DNA of 64,000 bases, from NCBI RefSeq assembly GCF_001613305.1, contig NZ_BDCC01000066.1, positions 1 to 64,000 of the forward strand. Reading direction: 5' to 3'. The notes under the pieces are model-generated. The model did no database searches. It saw only the letters and a program-made list of their open reading frames with translations, and was not told the DNA's origin. Position 1 is the stretch's first letter. Each line of letters begins with the position of its first letter. Origin of the DNA: Nocardia vaccinii NBRC 15922. GTDB lineage: Bacteria; Actinomycetota; Actinomycetes; Mycobacteriales; Mycobacteriaceae. Positions 17,511-26,345 of the stretch are shown here, one piece after another. Made by a program: the position numbers and the translations under genes.

Positions 17511-18272
17511 TCAGGTCCGCAGCGCCTCGACCGCGGACTTGAACCGGGCGATGGCGGCACGATAGAAGCGGGGGCCGTAGGACACCCGGGCGACGCCCAA
17601 GTCCTGCAACGCCGCCAGGTCCATTTCGGCGCCGGTGTTGCCGTTGATCGGTCCGGGTAGTCCGGTGACGAGGGCAGCGAGGTCATTCCTGCCGCCCACG
17701 CCGATGGGATAGATGCAGTCCGCGCCCGCATCCAGGTAGAGCCGACCGCGTCGGATCGTTTCGGTGACCCGGTCCGATTCGGGTACCCCGTTGGCCGGCA
17801 GGAACGTATCGACCCGGGCGTTGATCACGATCGGGACACCTGCATCGTCGGCCGCGGAACGTACGTCGCCGAGCCACCCGGCGTGGTCGTCGGCATCCAT
17901 CAGACCGCCCGCGCGATGGTCGGTGTCCTCCAGGTTGCAGCCGACCGCGCCGATGTCGAGCAATCGATCGACCAGTTCACGTGGTCGCATCCCGTACCCC
18001 GCCTCGGCATCCACGGTCACGGGTACCGACACCGCACCGGCGATTCGTCCGGCCGCGGCGAACATCTCCTGCCACGGCGCGCGTTCCCCGTCGGGGTAAC
18101 CGAGCACCGCCGAGATTGCGGCGCTGGCCGTCGCGACTGCGGGAAATCCCGCTTCGGCGACCGTGATCGCGCTCGTCGCGTCCCAGGCGTTGGGCAGTAC
18201 GAGCAGCTCACCGCTGTGCAACTCGCGGAGCCTGTCGGCGCGCGCTCTCAATTCCGCAAGATCAACAGTCAT
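17511..18272 (-). CDS. isocitrate lyase/PEP mutase family protein
   Basis: The protein has 253 residues from the ATG at 18272. GGAGG lies about 6 nt before this codon but directly abuts the alternative ATG at 18278. It is a TIM-barrel of the ICL/PEP mutase superfamily: LPNAWDATSA near the N-terminus, DAEAGYG metal site (88-94), and CNLEDTDH. The isocitrate-lyase KKCGH signature is absent, so it is closer to PEP mutase or carboxyvinyl-phosphonate/oxaloacetate-hydrolase-like enzymes that make or break C-C or C-P bonds next to a carboxylate. The upstream gene is the SigG-like sigma factor on the same strand, 70 bp away, so co-transcription is possible. Confidence 0.85.
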   Translation of the reverse strand: MTVDLAELRARADRLRELHSGELLVLPNAWDATSAITVAEAGFPAVATASAAISAVLGYPDGERAPWQEMFAAAGRIAGAVSVPVTVDAEAGYGMRPRELVDRLLDIGAVGCNLEDTDHRAGGLMDADDHAGWLGDVRSAADDAGVPIVINARVDTFLPANGVPESDRVTETIRRGRLYLDAGADCIYPIGVGGRNDLAALVTGLPGPINGNTGAEMDLAALQDLGVARVSYGPRFYRAAIARFKSAVEALRT

Positions 18273-18342
18273 CGTCATCCTCCGTGTCGATCGGCACTGG
18301 TACGGCTGGAAAATTCTGGGAACTGCGCGCGCGGTCCATCTG

Positions 18343-19347
18343 TCAGCCGGGAAGTGATCGGGGTAGCCCGAACTGTGGCAGCACACTGTTCTCGAAGCGG
18401 GTGATGGCCGAGATCCGGTCGCCGCTGAGAGTCAGCACGATCAACCCGCTCGCATGCCGTATGCCATCGGTGCTGAGGTACGCCCCGAATGCGAGCTGGC
18501 CATTGGCCCGCGTCGGCAGGAAGTGGTACATCCGGCCCTTGTCGATGATGCTCGTGTAGAAGCGATACGCGTGGTCGCGACCGTGGTACTCGAGCGGGAT
18601 CGGCGGCATCGAGATGCGAACATCCTCGGTGAGCAGCGCGACCAGCGCATCGATATCGCTGGACTGGTAGGCGCGCACGAACTTCGCCGCGAGCTCCTGC
18701 TCGGCAGGGGAGTCGGGCGCCGGAGGCGGTTCGCGCCTGCCCTCCGATGACAGGCGACGTTGCAGCGCCGTGCGAGCACGCTTGAGGGCGCTGTTGACCG
18801 AATCGACTGTCGTGTCGAGCATTTCGGCGACCTCGGCGGCGTGGTAGCCGAGGACCTCACGCAGGATGAGCACGGCCCGCTGACGGGCGGGCAGGAGTTG
18901 CAGGGCGGTGACAAAGGCCAGGGAGATGGATTCCTGCTGTTCGTATCGAGCCTCCGGCCCGAGCGGAGCGTTGCCGGCCGCCTCGAGGAGCGTGTCGGGA
19001 AACGGCTCCAGCCACGGGACCTCGCCGAGCCGATTCGACTCCGGCGGCTCGAAGCCGGGGAGGTTCCACTCCGCGGCCGGACGGCGGCTCGCCGAGCGCA
19101 GTGCGTTGAGGCACCGCGTGGTGGCAATTCGATAGAGCCATACCCGGATCGAGGCCCGACCCTGGAAGCCGCCGAGACCCTGCCATGCGGCCAGCAGCGT
19201 GTCCTGCAAGGCGTCCTCGGCGTCCTGCGTGGATCCGAGCATCCGGTAGCAGTGCACCTGGAGTTCTCGACGGTGCGGCTCGGTCAACTCGCGGAACGCC
19301 GCGCCGTCTCCGGCCCGTGCCCGGGCGATCAGGTCGGTTACTGCCAC
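18343..19347 (-). CDS. sigG: ECF sigma factor, SigG-like with SnoaL C-terminal domain
   Basis: The protein has 334 residues. Sigma region 2 occupies about 1-90 (FRELTEPHRRELQVHCYRML, then DAEDALQDTLLAAW). Region 4 is at about 140-200 (LPARQRAVLILREVLGYHAAEVAEML, then VNSALKRARTAL). A SnoaL/NTF2-like domain fills about 215-330. This layout matches the SigG-type ECF group, in which the C-terminal SnoaL domain is thought to control the sigma factor in place of a classic anti-sigma factor; no anti-sigma gene is adjacent here. The GTG start has GGGAG 9 nt upstream. The divergent remnant of an SDR gene at 19543 may be a former target. The gene symbol is by family resemblance. Confidence 0.8.
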   Translation of the reverse strand: MAVTDLIARARAGDGAAFRELTEPHRRELQVHCYRMLGSTQDAEDALQDTLLAAWQGLGGFQGRASIRVWLYRIATTRCLNALRSASRRPAAEWNLPGFEPPESNRLGEVPWLEPFPDTLLEAAGNAPLGPEARYEQQESISLAFVTALQLLPARQRAVLILREVLGYHAAEVAEMLDTTVDSVNSALKRARTALQRRLSSEGRREPPPAPDSPAEQELAAKFVRAYQSSDIDALVALLTEDVRISMPPIPLEYHGRDHAYRFYTSIIDKGRMYHFLPTRANGQLAFGAYLSTDGIRHASGLIVLTLSGDRISAITRFENSVLPQFGLPRSLPG

Positions 19348-19542
19348 TGGTCATCACTCCCACGCTCGGGTTGGGTCCGTCTCCCATATATGGACACCCG
19401 CCGAGCCTCGAAATGGGCGGTCCGCGCGTACCCGGTTTCGGTCGCGGGTTCCAGGGCCACCGCCCGATGGGCGCGCCCAGATCACCGTCGCGGTGGTGTC
19501 TACATCTCCGGCACGCGTCGGCCCGGAACGAAGACAGGAGAA

Positions 19543-19743
19543 ATGATGACGATCTCAGGAAAAACCGTCCTGGTGACCGAAGCCAATCGCGGCATCGGGC
19601 AGGCACTGGTCGCGGAAGCTCTGCACAGAGGCGCGGAACGGGTGCATGCAACAAGCGGTGCCGCCAAGGCCATGGGAACGCCAGAACGCGGCTCTCGTGG
19701 CACGTTCCTGATCACCGGTAGCGATCTCGAAGCTTTCCCTTGA
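19543..19743 (+). pseudogene. truncated short-chain dehydrogenase remnant
   Basis: A well-placed AGGAG (about 19536) precedes ATGATG at 19543. The product starts like an SDR: MTISGKTVLVT, then ANRGIGQALVAEAL, then RGAERVHA. The cofactor motif TGxxxGIG reads TEANRGIG, so the first glycine is lost. After about 33 residues the homology stops and the frame ends at 66 residues, overlapping the 3' end of the convergent ligase gene by 32 bp. The catalytic YxxxK is missing. It looks like the 5' stump of an SDR gene deleted up to the neighbouring ligase gene. Confidence 0.65.
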
Positions 19744-21238
19744 CCAGTTTTCCGGTGGGGGTGCGAGGGAGCTCGTCGACGAAGTCGACACCGCGGGGAA
19801 CCTTGTAGTGCGCGATTCGTTCCCGCAGGAAGGTGCGCAGTTCGTCGGCGAGTTCGGGTGAGCCGGTGATGCCGGGAGCCGGCTGGATCACGGCCTGCAC
19901 CGATTCGCCCATCTCGGCATCGGGGATTCCGATCACCGCGGAGTCGAATACCTTGGGGTGCAAGGCGAGTGCGTCTTCGATCTCCTGCGGGTAGATGTTC
20001 ACTCCGCCGGAGATGATCATGAACGCCTTGCGGTCGGTGAGGAACAGGAATCCCTCGTCGTCGACGTAGCCGATGTCGCCGGTGGTCGACCAGGTCGGGT
20101 GCTGCGGGTGGATCGCCTCGGTGGTCTTGTCCGGGTCGTTGTGATAGGCGAACGGCATCTCCTCGCGTTCGAAGTAGATGGTGCCGATCTCGTCGGGGGC
20201 CAGCTCGCCGCCGTCCGCACCGCAGATGTGGATGAGGCCCAAGGCGGCCTTCCCGACCGAACCCGGTCGGCGCAGCCATTGTTCGCTATCGATCAGGGTG
20301 ACGCCGATACTCTCGGTCGCCGCGTAGTACTCGTACAGGACCGGGCCCCACCAGTCGATCATGGCCTGCTTCACCTCGACCGGACAGGGCGCGGCGGCGT
20401 GGATGGCCACTCGCAGGCTGGACACGTCGTACCGGGTCCGCACCGCGTCGTCGAGTTTGAGCATCCGCACGAACATCGTCGGCACCCACTGACTATGGGT
20501 GACGCGGTGGCGTTCGATCGCGGCGAGCGCCTGCTCGGCGTCGAACCTCTCCATCATCACCACAGTGCCGCCGACCGCCTGGATGGTGGCGCAGAATCGC
20601 AGTGGCGCGGCGTGGTAGATGGGAGCGGGGGACAGGTAGACGGTCTCGGTGTCGAAGCCGTAGATCGGCCCGAACACCGACGTGACATCGCTCGGCTCCT
20701 CGACAGTGCGGTCTCGCAGCGGCGGTTTGATGCCCTTGGGCCGGCCCGTCGTCCCCGAGGAGTACAGCATGTCCATGCCCGCGGGCTGGGACGGCAGCGG
20801 TTCGGGCGAACTGCCCGCGAGCGCATCCTCGTACGAATCGTGACCCTCGACATCGCCTCGATAGGACAGCCGGATGGTCACCGCCGGGGTATCGGGCACG
20901 ATCTTCGCCGCGGACTCGGCCAGATGTGCCGAGACGACGAGTGCCTTCGCGCCGCAGTCGTTCACGATGTACGCGATCTCGGCCGGGGACAGATGGTTGT
21001 TGACGGCGGTGAAGTAGAGGCCGCTTCGCATTGCCGCCCAATAGACTTCGAAGGTCTTGGGATCATTGTCGGTCAGCAGGGCGATATGGTCGCCGCGGCG
21101 CAGACCGGCGGCATGCAGATACCGCGCCAGGCGCGCGGATCGCTCCTCCAGTTCGCGGTAGGTCGTCACCTCCGCACCGCCCGCGACGATGACGGCGGGT
21201 TTGTCCGGAAAATGCACGGCATGGGCACCCGGGTACAT
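19712..21238 (-). CDS. acyl-CoA synthetase (AMP-forming), second copy
   Basis: The protein has 508 residues; AGGAGG lies 5 nt before the ATG. ANL-superfamily motifs: YSSGTTGRPKG (159-169), YAATESIG, STTGDIGYVD, and ISGGVNIYPQEIE, with the C-terminal TPTGKLVKGKLRDRY lysine. The order and spacing are those of a fatty or aryl acyl-CoA ligase. It is unlike the ligase at 8348 in detail (for example GVNIYPQEIE and GTIYFERE), so it is a separate subfamily, nearer to the mycobacterial FadD enzymes acting on steroid- or branched-type acids. That assignment is tentative. Confidence 0.88.
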   Translation of the reverse strand: MYPGAHAVHFPDKPAVIVAGGAEVTTYRELEERSARLARYLHAAGLRRGDHIALLTDNDPKTFEVYWAAMRSGLYFTAVNNHLSPAEIAYIVNDCGAKALVVSAHLAESAAKIVPDTPAVTIRLSYRGDVEGHDSYEDALAGSSPEPLPSQPAGMDMLYSSGTTGRPKGIKPPLRDRTVEEPSDVTSVFGPIYGFDTETVYLSPAPIYHAAPLRFCATIQAVGGTVVMMERFDAEQALAAIERHRVTHSQWVPTMFVRMLKLDDAVRTRYDVSSLRVAIHAAAPCPVEVKQAMIDWWGPVLYEYYAATESIGVTLIDSEQWLRRPGSVGKAALGLIHICGADGGELAPDEIGTIYFEREEMPFAYHNDPDKTTEAIHPQHPTWSTTGDIGYVDDEGFLFLTDRKAFMIISGGVNIYPQEIEDALALHPKVFDSAVIGIPDAEMGESVQAVIQPAPGITGSPELADELRTFLRERIAHYKVPRGVDFVDELPRTPTGKLVKGKLRDRYR

Positions 21239-21732
21239 ACGACCTCCTGAACTCGCCGGAAACGACCGATGGATCAGGCCGCGCCGATCGCGAGGTTACC
21301 TGGTCGCAAGCCTCCGCTCGGGCGACATGAGGGTTTGTGGCTGTTTCGGCCGGCGGGTCACCAGCCGTCGACGTGCAGCACCGAGTCGAGATCGACGCGC
21401 GGCCCCGGCCGGAAGCCGGTGCCCTCGGTGTACGCGACCGGCGGCAGCACCCCCTGCCGCACCTGGTCGGGGGCATCGGCCACGCGGAGAACCGGTGATC
21501 GGGCCGCAGCCGCACGGCCGAGCCATCCGAGGTGCGTGCGGACTTCCCCTCGTGCTGTGTTGGCCGCGGTGTGACCGCACGGGCTCGGCGGCACCGTGCC
21601 CGTGCGGTCAGCCGATTCGTCGAGGTCGTCGATCAGCCACCGGGACAACGCCTTTCGACCGGTAGCGGCATGAAAGACGTCGGCGCGCGGCCCCGAGCCG
21701 GCTACCTCGCGGCGTGAGGCGAGGAGCCCGCG
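21239..21732. other. 494-bp region with no intact gene
   Basis: No gene with a start site and known family is seen. A minus-strand frame at 21358-21648 ends in a GC3-rich, protein-like stretch (GVLPPVAYTEGTGFRPGPR, then VLHVDGW). It could be the 3' remnant of a lost gene, but the family is not recognised. Confidence 0.3.
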
Positions 21733-22284
21733 TCAGCCCATCGTCTTGGAACCGTCGATGGCCTCGCGGATGATGTCGGCGTGGCCGGCGTGCTGGGCGG
21801 TTTCGGCGATGATGTGCAGCAGCACCTGCCGGACGGACCAGTGGGTGTCCTCGGACCACGGGGCCGAGGGCAGTTCGAGGGAGGCGTCGAGATCGGTTGC
21901 GGTGGCGACGATGTCGTCGGTGCGTGCGGCGGCTTCGGCGTAGGCGGCGAGAATTCCGGCCAGGGTGTCACCGGGCAGCATGCGGAATTCGTCGGCGCGG
22001 CGGGCGAAATCCTCCTCGGTCATATCATCGAAGTCCTTCATCGCCGACCTGCCCTCCAGGATGAAATTCGCCCAGCCTCGTTCCACCGAGGTGACGTGTT
22101 TGATCAGGCCGCCCAGGCACAGCTCGCTGGGGGTCGGGCGCAGCGCGAGCTGCTGGTCCGACAGATCCCGAACGGTGAAGCGCAGGAAGTGCCGGACCTT
22201 CGCGAGCTGCGCGAGCAGGTCGGCGCGCTCGCCGGTCAGGACGCTGCCGGTCTTCGCGGTATCGAGGGTGGAGGTGTCGGCCAT
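21733..22284 (-). CDS. DinB-family protein (DUF664-like)
   Basis: The protein has 183 residues. It is a four-helix DinB/YfiT-type fold with three expected metal-binding histidines: one in LIKHVTSVE and two in AQHAGHADIIRE. Members are metal-binding hydrolase- or thiol-transferase-like proteins (mycothiol- or bacillithiol-dependent in some actinobacteria), often induced by stress. A GAAAGG ribosome site precedes the ATG. It is divergent from a WYL regulator with a palindrome between them, a combination seen in many actinobacteria, so the WYL protein probably controls it. Confidence 0.88.
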   Translation of the reverse strand: MADTSTLDTAKTGSVLTGERADLLAQLAKVRHFLRFTVRDLSDQQLALRPTPSELCLGGLIKHVTSVERGWANFILEGRSAMKDFDDMTEEDFARRADEFRMLPGDTLAGILAAYAEAAARTDDIVATATDLDASLELPSAPWSEDTHWSVRQVLLHIIAETAQHAGHADIIREAIDGSKTMG

Positions 22285-22330
22285 GGTGTTCGCCTTTCGC
22301 GCGGTTGGTGTTCCTTCGGTTCGATGACCA

Positions 22331-22347
22331 CGCTATGACCCATAGCG
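22331..22347. promoter_or_regulatory. palindrome between dinB-like and WYL regulator genes
   Basis: CGCTATG and CATAGCG are perfect 7-bp arms around ACC. It lies 47 bp from the DinB start and 38 bp from the regulator start. Probable binding site of the WYL regulator. Confidence 0.65.
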
Positions 22348-22384
22348 GCCACTTTCCGACCTGAATAGAACCCATAATCGAGAT

Positions 22385-23389
22385 GTGGCGAATACGAGCA
22401 CGCGGACGCTCCGCCTGCTGTCCCTGTTGCAGACGCACAAGTACTGGCCCGGCCTGGAACTGGCCGAACGGCTCGAGGTGTCGGCGCGCACCCTGCGCCG
22501 GGACGTGGATCGGCTACGGGCGCTGGGTTATCCGGTGCAGGCGCGCCGGGGAATCGACGGTGGTTATCAGCTCGCCGCGGGTGCCGCGCTACCGCCGTTG
22601 ATGGTCGACGACGAGGAGGCGGTCGCGCTGGTGGTCGGCCTGCAGGCCGCCACGGGGACGTCCGCGCCCGGCGTGGCGGAGGCGTCGGTGCGTGCGCTGG
22701 CCAAGCTGATACAGGTGATGCCACCGCGGCTGCGTCGCCGGGTGGACGCCATCCGGGCGATGACGATCGCGGGCGGCTGGAACGGTGAGCCCGGCCCTGT
22801 CGTCGATACCGGTGTGCTCACCACGATCGCGCTGGCCTGCCGGGACACCGAACGGCTACGTTTCGGCTATACCGCCGCCGATGGCCGCCGCACCGAGCGA
22901 TACGTCGAACCGCATCGACTGGTCGCGCTGGGTCGACGCTGGTATTTCGTGGCCTACGATCTGGCCCGCCACGATTGGCGCAGTTTCCGGGTGGACCGGG
23001 TCGGCGACCCCGTCGGTGACCATTCCCGTTTTCTGCCCCGCGAACTTCCGGCCGCCGATGCCGCCGAATTCGTCCGGTCCGGCATGGAGAACCTGCCCGG
23101 TCTGTATCGGGTCGAGGTACTGGTCGATGCCCCCGCCGACACGATTCGCGAGCGGATCGGCCGCTGGTGCACCGTCGAACAACTCGACCCCGGCCGGTGC
23201 CGGGTGACGATGACCGCCGATTCGCTGGACTGGCCCACCATGGCCCTGGGCGTGGTCGGCGCCGACTTCCGAATCCTGCATCCTCCGGAACTGATTGCGC
23301 AGGTGCGGAATTGGGGAGCCACATTCACAGCCGCGGTCGCGGATCGCGGCCCACAACCGCGGGGTCGTGATATTACCGCCGAATCCTGA
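22385..23389 (+). CDS. WYL-domain HTH transcriptional regulator
   Basis: The protein has 334 residues. An N-terminal HTH_11 domain (about 5-60, RTLRLLSLLQTHKYWPGLELA, then VSARTLRRDVDRL) is followed by a WYL domain (about 140-225, with RYVEPHRLVALGRRWYFVAYD, so WYF in place of WYL) and a WCX-type C-terminal extension. WYL domains sense ligands, in some cases nucleic acids or nucleotides. The GTG start lies about 8 bp after a CATAAT -10-like hexamer, so the mRNA may be leaderless. It probably represses or activates the divergent DinB gene and itself. Confidence 0.88.
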   Translation: MANTSTRTLRLLSLLQTHKYWPGLELAERLEVSARTLRRDVDRLRALGYPVQARRGIDGGYQLAAGAALPPLMVDDEEAVALVVGLQAATGTSAPGVAEASVRALAKLIQVMPPRLRRRVDAIRAMTIAGGWNGEPGPVVDTGVLTTIALACRDTERLRFGYTAADGRRTERYVEPHRLVALGRRWYFVAYDLARHDWRSFRVDRVGDPVGDHSRFLPRELPAADAAEFVRSGMENLPGLYRVEVLVDAPADTIRERIGRWCTVEQLDPGRCRVTMTADSLDWPTMALGVVGADFRILHPPELIAQVRNWGATFTAAVADRGPQPRGRDITAES

Positions 23390-23405
23390 TCGCTCCCGTT
23401 CGGCG
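23377..23405. terminator. hairpin between convergent WYL and aldh genes
   Basis: CGCCGAA and TTCGGCG are perfect 7-bp arms with a 15-nt loop, spanning the stop of the WYL gene and the short gap to the aldehyde dehydrogenase stop. Possible bidirectional terminator. Confidence 0.45.
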
Positions 23406-23412
23406 ACCTTTA

Positions 23413-24876
23413 TCAGAACGGATACCGGGCGATCTCGGATTGCATTGTGACCCACTGGGTTTCGGTGAACGTATCGAGATTCGCGGTCGGTCCGCCGAAG
23501 CGTCCGCCGACTCCGGAGGCCTTCACTCCGCCGAAGGGGATGACCGCTTCGTCGTCGACGGTCTGATCGTTGATGTGCACCGCGCCGGAGTGAATGCGGT
23601 CGGCCAGTTCGAAGGCCTTGAATGCGTCGCCGGTGAGAATGCCGACCGAAAGGCCGTATTCGGAGGCGTTGACGATATCGATGGCCTCCTCGATCGTGTC
23701 GTAGACGATCACGGGTGCGACCGGGCCGAAGATCTCCTGCGACCAGGCCGGATTGTCGGCGCCGAGATCGGTCAGGACGGTCGGCCGGTAGAAGAGATCG
23801 GTGTATTCGCCACCGGCGGCCAGCGTCGCACCCGCCTCGACGGCGGCGGTGACCAGGCCATGCACGCGGTCGCGCTGGTTCGTGTCGATGATCGGGCCCA
23901 GGGCGTTGCCCGGGTCGGCCGGATCCCCGACCGGAATGGTGCGGGCCTTGTCCACGAGGGCGGAGATGTAGGCGTCGGCAATCGAACGGTGCACCAGGTG
24001 GCGGCCGGTGGTCATGCAGATCTGGCCCTGATGCAGGAACGATCCCCACGCCCCGGCCGATGCGGCGGCATCGACATCGGCGTCGGGAAGCACCAGCAGC
24101 GCGTTGTTGCCACCGAGTTCGAGGTGCACCTTCTTCAACAGCGGACCCGCCGCGGCGGCGATCTTGCGCCCGGCCGCCGTCGAACCGGTGAAGGACAGGC
24201 ACGGGATATCGGGATGGGACACCATCGCCGCGCCGAGGTCGCCGCCGCCGGGCAGGACATGCAGCAGCCCCGCGGGCAGACCCGCCTCGCTCAGCAATTC
24301 GGCCGGCGCGAGGCCGCCGGAAATGCAGGTGCGCGGGTCGGGCTTGAGTATCACCGCATTGCCGAGCGCGAGTGCGGGCGCGACCGAGCGCATGGACAGA
24401 ATGCTCGGGAAGTTGAACGGCGAGATCACGCCCACCACACCGACCGGCACCCGGCGAGCCACGGAGAAGCGCGGTTTGCTCGAACGCAGCATCTCGCCAT
24501 AGGGATGCGAGGCCAAAGCGGCGCTCTCCCGGAACTCGTCGACCACCAGACCCACCTCGAACGCGGCCTTGCCCTGGCCGGATCCGGCCTCGGCGACCAG
24601 CCAGGACGCGAGCCGCTCCGGATTCTCGCCCAGCAGGTGCGCAGCGCGCAGCAACACCGCCTGCCGTTCGTCGTAAGTGCTTGCCGCCCAGTCGCTTTGC
24701 GCCGCGAGCGCGCTGCGGACGGCGCGGTCGAGGTCGGCGGGCCCGGCCGCGCCGACGGTGTCGATGACCGCGCCCGTGGCGGGCGAGGTCACCGGCACAG
24801 TGGCCGTCGACGGGCGGAAGGCGCCGTCGAACAGTGCGCCGTGCCAGGCAGTGGTGGCCGGTCCGGTGGTGGTCAT
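23413..24876 (-). CDS. aldehyde dehydrogenase, benzaldehyde/vanillin type
   Basis: The protein has 487 residues of the NAD(P)-dependent ALDH superfamily. The catalytic pair is visible: general-base Glu253 in LELGGNN and nucleophile Cys287 in GQICMT. The C-terminal signature SGVGGRFGGP resembles benzaldehyde and vanillin dehydrogenases, which oxidise aromatic aldehydes to acids. It lies 37 bp downstream of pobA on the same strand, so the two are probably one operon: 4-hydroxybenzaldehyde to 4-hydroxybenzoate, then PobA to protocatechuate. That substrate is inferred from context; vanillin or benzaldehyde are alternatives. Confidence 0.85.
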   Translation of the reverse strand: MTTTGPATTAWHGALFDGAFRPSTATVPVTSPATGAVIDTVGAAGPADLDRAVRSALAAQSDWAASTYDERQAVLLRAAHLLGENPERLASWLVAEAGSGQGKAAFEVGLVVDEFRESAALASHPYGEMLRSSKPRFSVARRVPVGVVGVISPFNFPSILSMRSVAPALALGNAVILKPDPRTCISGGLAPAELLSEAGLPAGLLHVLPGGGDLGAAMVSHPDIPCLSFTGSTAAGRKIAAAAGPLLKKVHLELGGNNALLVLPDADVDAAASAGAWGSFLHQGQICMTTGRHLVHRSIADAYISALVDKARTIPVGDPADPGNALGPIIDTNQRDRVHGLVTAAVEAGATLAAGGEYTDLFYRPTVLTDLGADNPAWSQEIFGPVAPVIVYDTIEEAIDIVNASEYGLSVGILTGDAFKAFELADRIHSGAVHINDQTVDDEAVIPFGGVKASGVGGRFGGPTANLDTFTETQWVTMQSEIARYPF

Positions 24877-24913
24877 GCAGAACTCCTGATGTAGCGGGTG
24901 ACGCTCGGGAATG

Positions 24914-26095
24914 CTAAGCAGCCGGCTGCCAGCCCGTGTATGCCTCGGCCAAATATGCTGCGCCGTGCCGGGATTCGGTGAGCATCGCCAATTCGCCGCG
25001 TTGCCGCTCGATGTCGAACGCTGAGGCGCCCTCGACCGAATGCAGCATCGTGGTCATCCAGTAGGAGAAATGCTGTGCCTTCCAGACCCGGTCGAGGGCC
25101 CGCTCGGTGTATCGGTCGAGTGCTCGCTCATCGGCGCCGGTCAGGAAATCGGCGATGGCCTCGTGCAGCACGCGCACATCGGCCACGGCGAGATTGAGTC
25201 CCTTCGCGCCGGTCGGCGGGACGGTGTGCGCGGCGTCTCCGGCGAGCAGCAGCCGGCCGTACCGCATCGGCGCGGTGACATAGGACCGGAACGGCAGCAC
25301 CATCTTCGCGGTGATCGGCCCCTCGACGATTTCGAAGCCGTTGCCGTTGACCCGGCGGCGCATCTCGGCCCAGATCCGCTCGTCGTCCCAATCCTCGGGG
25401 CGTTCGCCGGGCGAGCACTGGAAGTACATCCGCTGCATGGTCGAAGTGCGCTGGCTGACCAGGGCGAAACCATGTTCGGAATGGGTGTAGATCAATTCCG
25501 GATGCGAGGGCGGTGCGGCGGCGAGGAAACCGAACCAGGCGAACGGGTATTCGCGAAACCATTCGGTTCGAGTGCCCGCCGGGAATGCCTTGCGGCAGAT
25601 CGACCGGGAACCGTCGGCGCCGATCAGCAGATCCGCTTCGATCCGGGCCGGGCGGCCGTCCGCGCCGGTGAACGAGACGATCGGGCGTTCGGCCGAGATG
25701 TCGACCGCGGTGTCGCCGACGCCGTAGCGCACGTCGCCACCGTCGGCTTCGCGGCGTTCGGCCAGGTCGGCGAAAACGTCGTTCTGCGGGTACAACCAGA
25801 CCGATTGACCGACCAATTCCTCGAAATCGATGCGGTGGTTGTCCCCGCCGAACCGCAGGACCACGCCGTCGTGGCGGTCGCCCTCGGTCAGCACCCGGTC
25901 GGAGACACCGCTGTCCACCAGGGTGCGCACCGATCCGGCTTCGAGGATGCCCGCGCGGATCGTGGTGGCGATCTCGCGCCGGCCGCGGATATCGAGGACC
26001 ACCGAGTCGATTCCCGAGCGGAACAGCAAGTGCGACAGCAGCAGTCCGGCCGGGCCTGCGCCGACGACGACGACCTGGGTGCGGGTGATCGGCAT
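24914..26095 (-). CDS. pobA: 4-hydroxybenzoate 3-monooxygenase
   Basis: The protein has 393 residues from the ATG at 26095, with AGGAG about 9 nt upstream; the frame extends to 26188 without conservation. It is a group A flavin hydroxylase converting 4-hydroxybenzoate, NAD(P)H and oxygen to protocatechuate. Motifs: GAGPAG FAD site (12-17), DGSRS (161-165), and GDAAHTVPPTGAKGLN (from 286). Substrate-binding residues match the Pseudomonas enzyme: Tyr203, Ser214, Arg216 (in ALVSQRTST) and Tyr224. The product feeds the pca genes 2 kb away. It is divergent from a LysR regulator. Confidence 0.95.
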   Translation of the reverse strand: MPITRTQVVVVGAGPAGLLLSHLLFRSGIDSVVLDIRGRREIATTIRAGILEAGSVRTLVDSGVSDRVLTEGDRHDGVVLRFGGDNHRIDFEELVGQSVWLYPQNDVFADLAERREADGGDVRYGVGDTAVDISAERPIVSFTGADGRPARIEADLLIGADGSRSICRKAFPAGTRTEWFREYPFAWFGFLAAAPPSHPELIYTHSEHGFALVSQRTSTMQRMYFQCSPGERPEDWDDERIWAEMRRRVNGNGFEIVEGPITAKMVLPFRSYVTAPMRYGRLLLAGDAAHTVPPTGAKGLNLAVADVRVLHEAIADFLTGADERALDRYTERALDRVWKAQHFSYWMTTMLHSVEGASAFDIERQRGELAMLTESRHGAAYLAEAYTGWQPAA

Positions 26096-26330
26096 ATGCG
26101 AGTACTCCTGGAGGTCTGGACCGCCGGGCTCTTCGCACCGGGGTCGGTGCGGCGGGGCATGGCCGGCGAGCGATCCGATCGCGGCCACTGCCGCGAAAGT
26201 AGAAGTCCACGAATCCTTCTCGACGGAACTTCAGGTGTGTTTCCGGGGTCACAAACGTCCTCCGGAGGTGCTGGTACTCACACTAAAGTCGGGTACACCA
26301 GAAATCCAATAGATGTTTTTCCGCAGTTGT

Positions 26331-26345
26331 ATAGAGGAGATCTAT
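26331..26345 (+). promoter_or_regulatory. small inverted repeat over the lysR ribosome site
   Basis: ATAGA and TCTAT arms with a 5-nt loop enclose GAGGAG and reach into the ATG at 26344. It might be an autoregulatory LysR site or an RNA hairpin that limits translation; the stem is weak. Confidence 0.25.
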
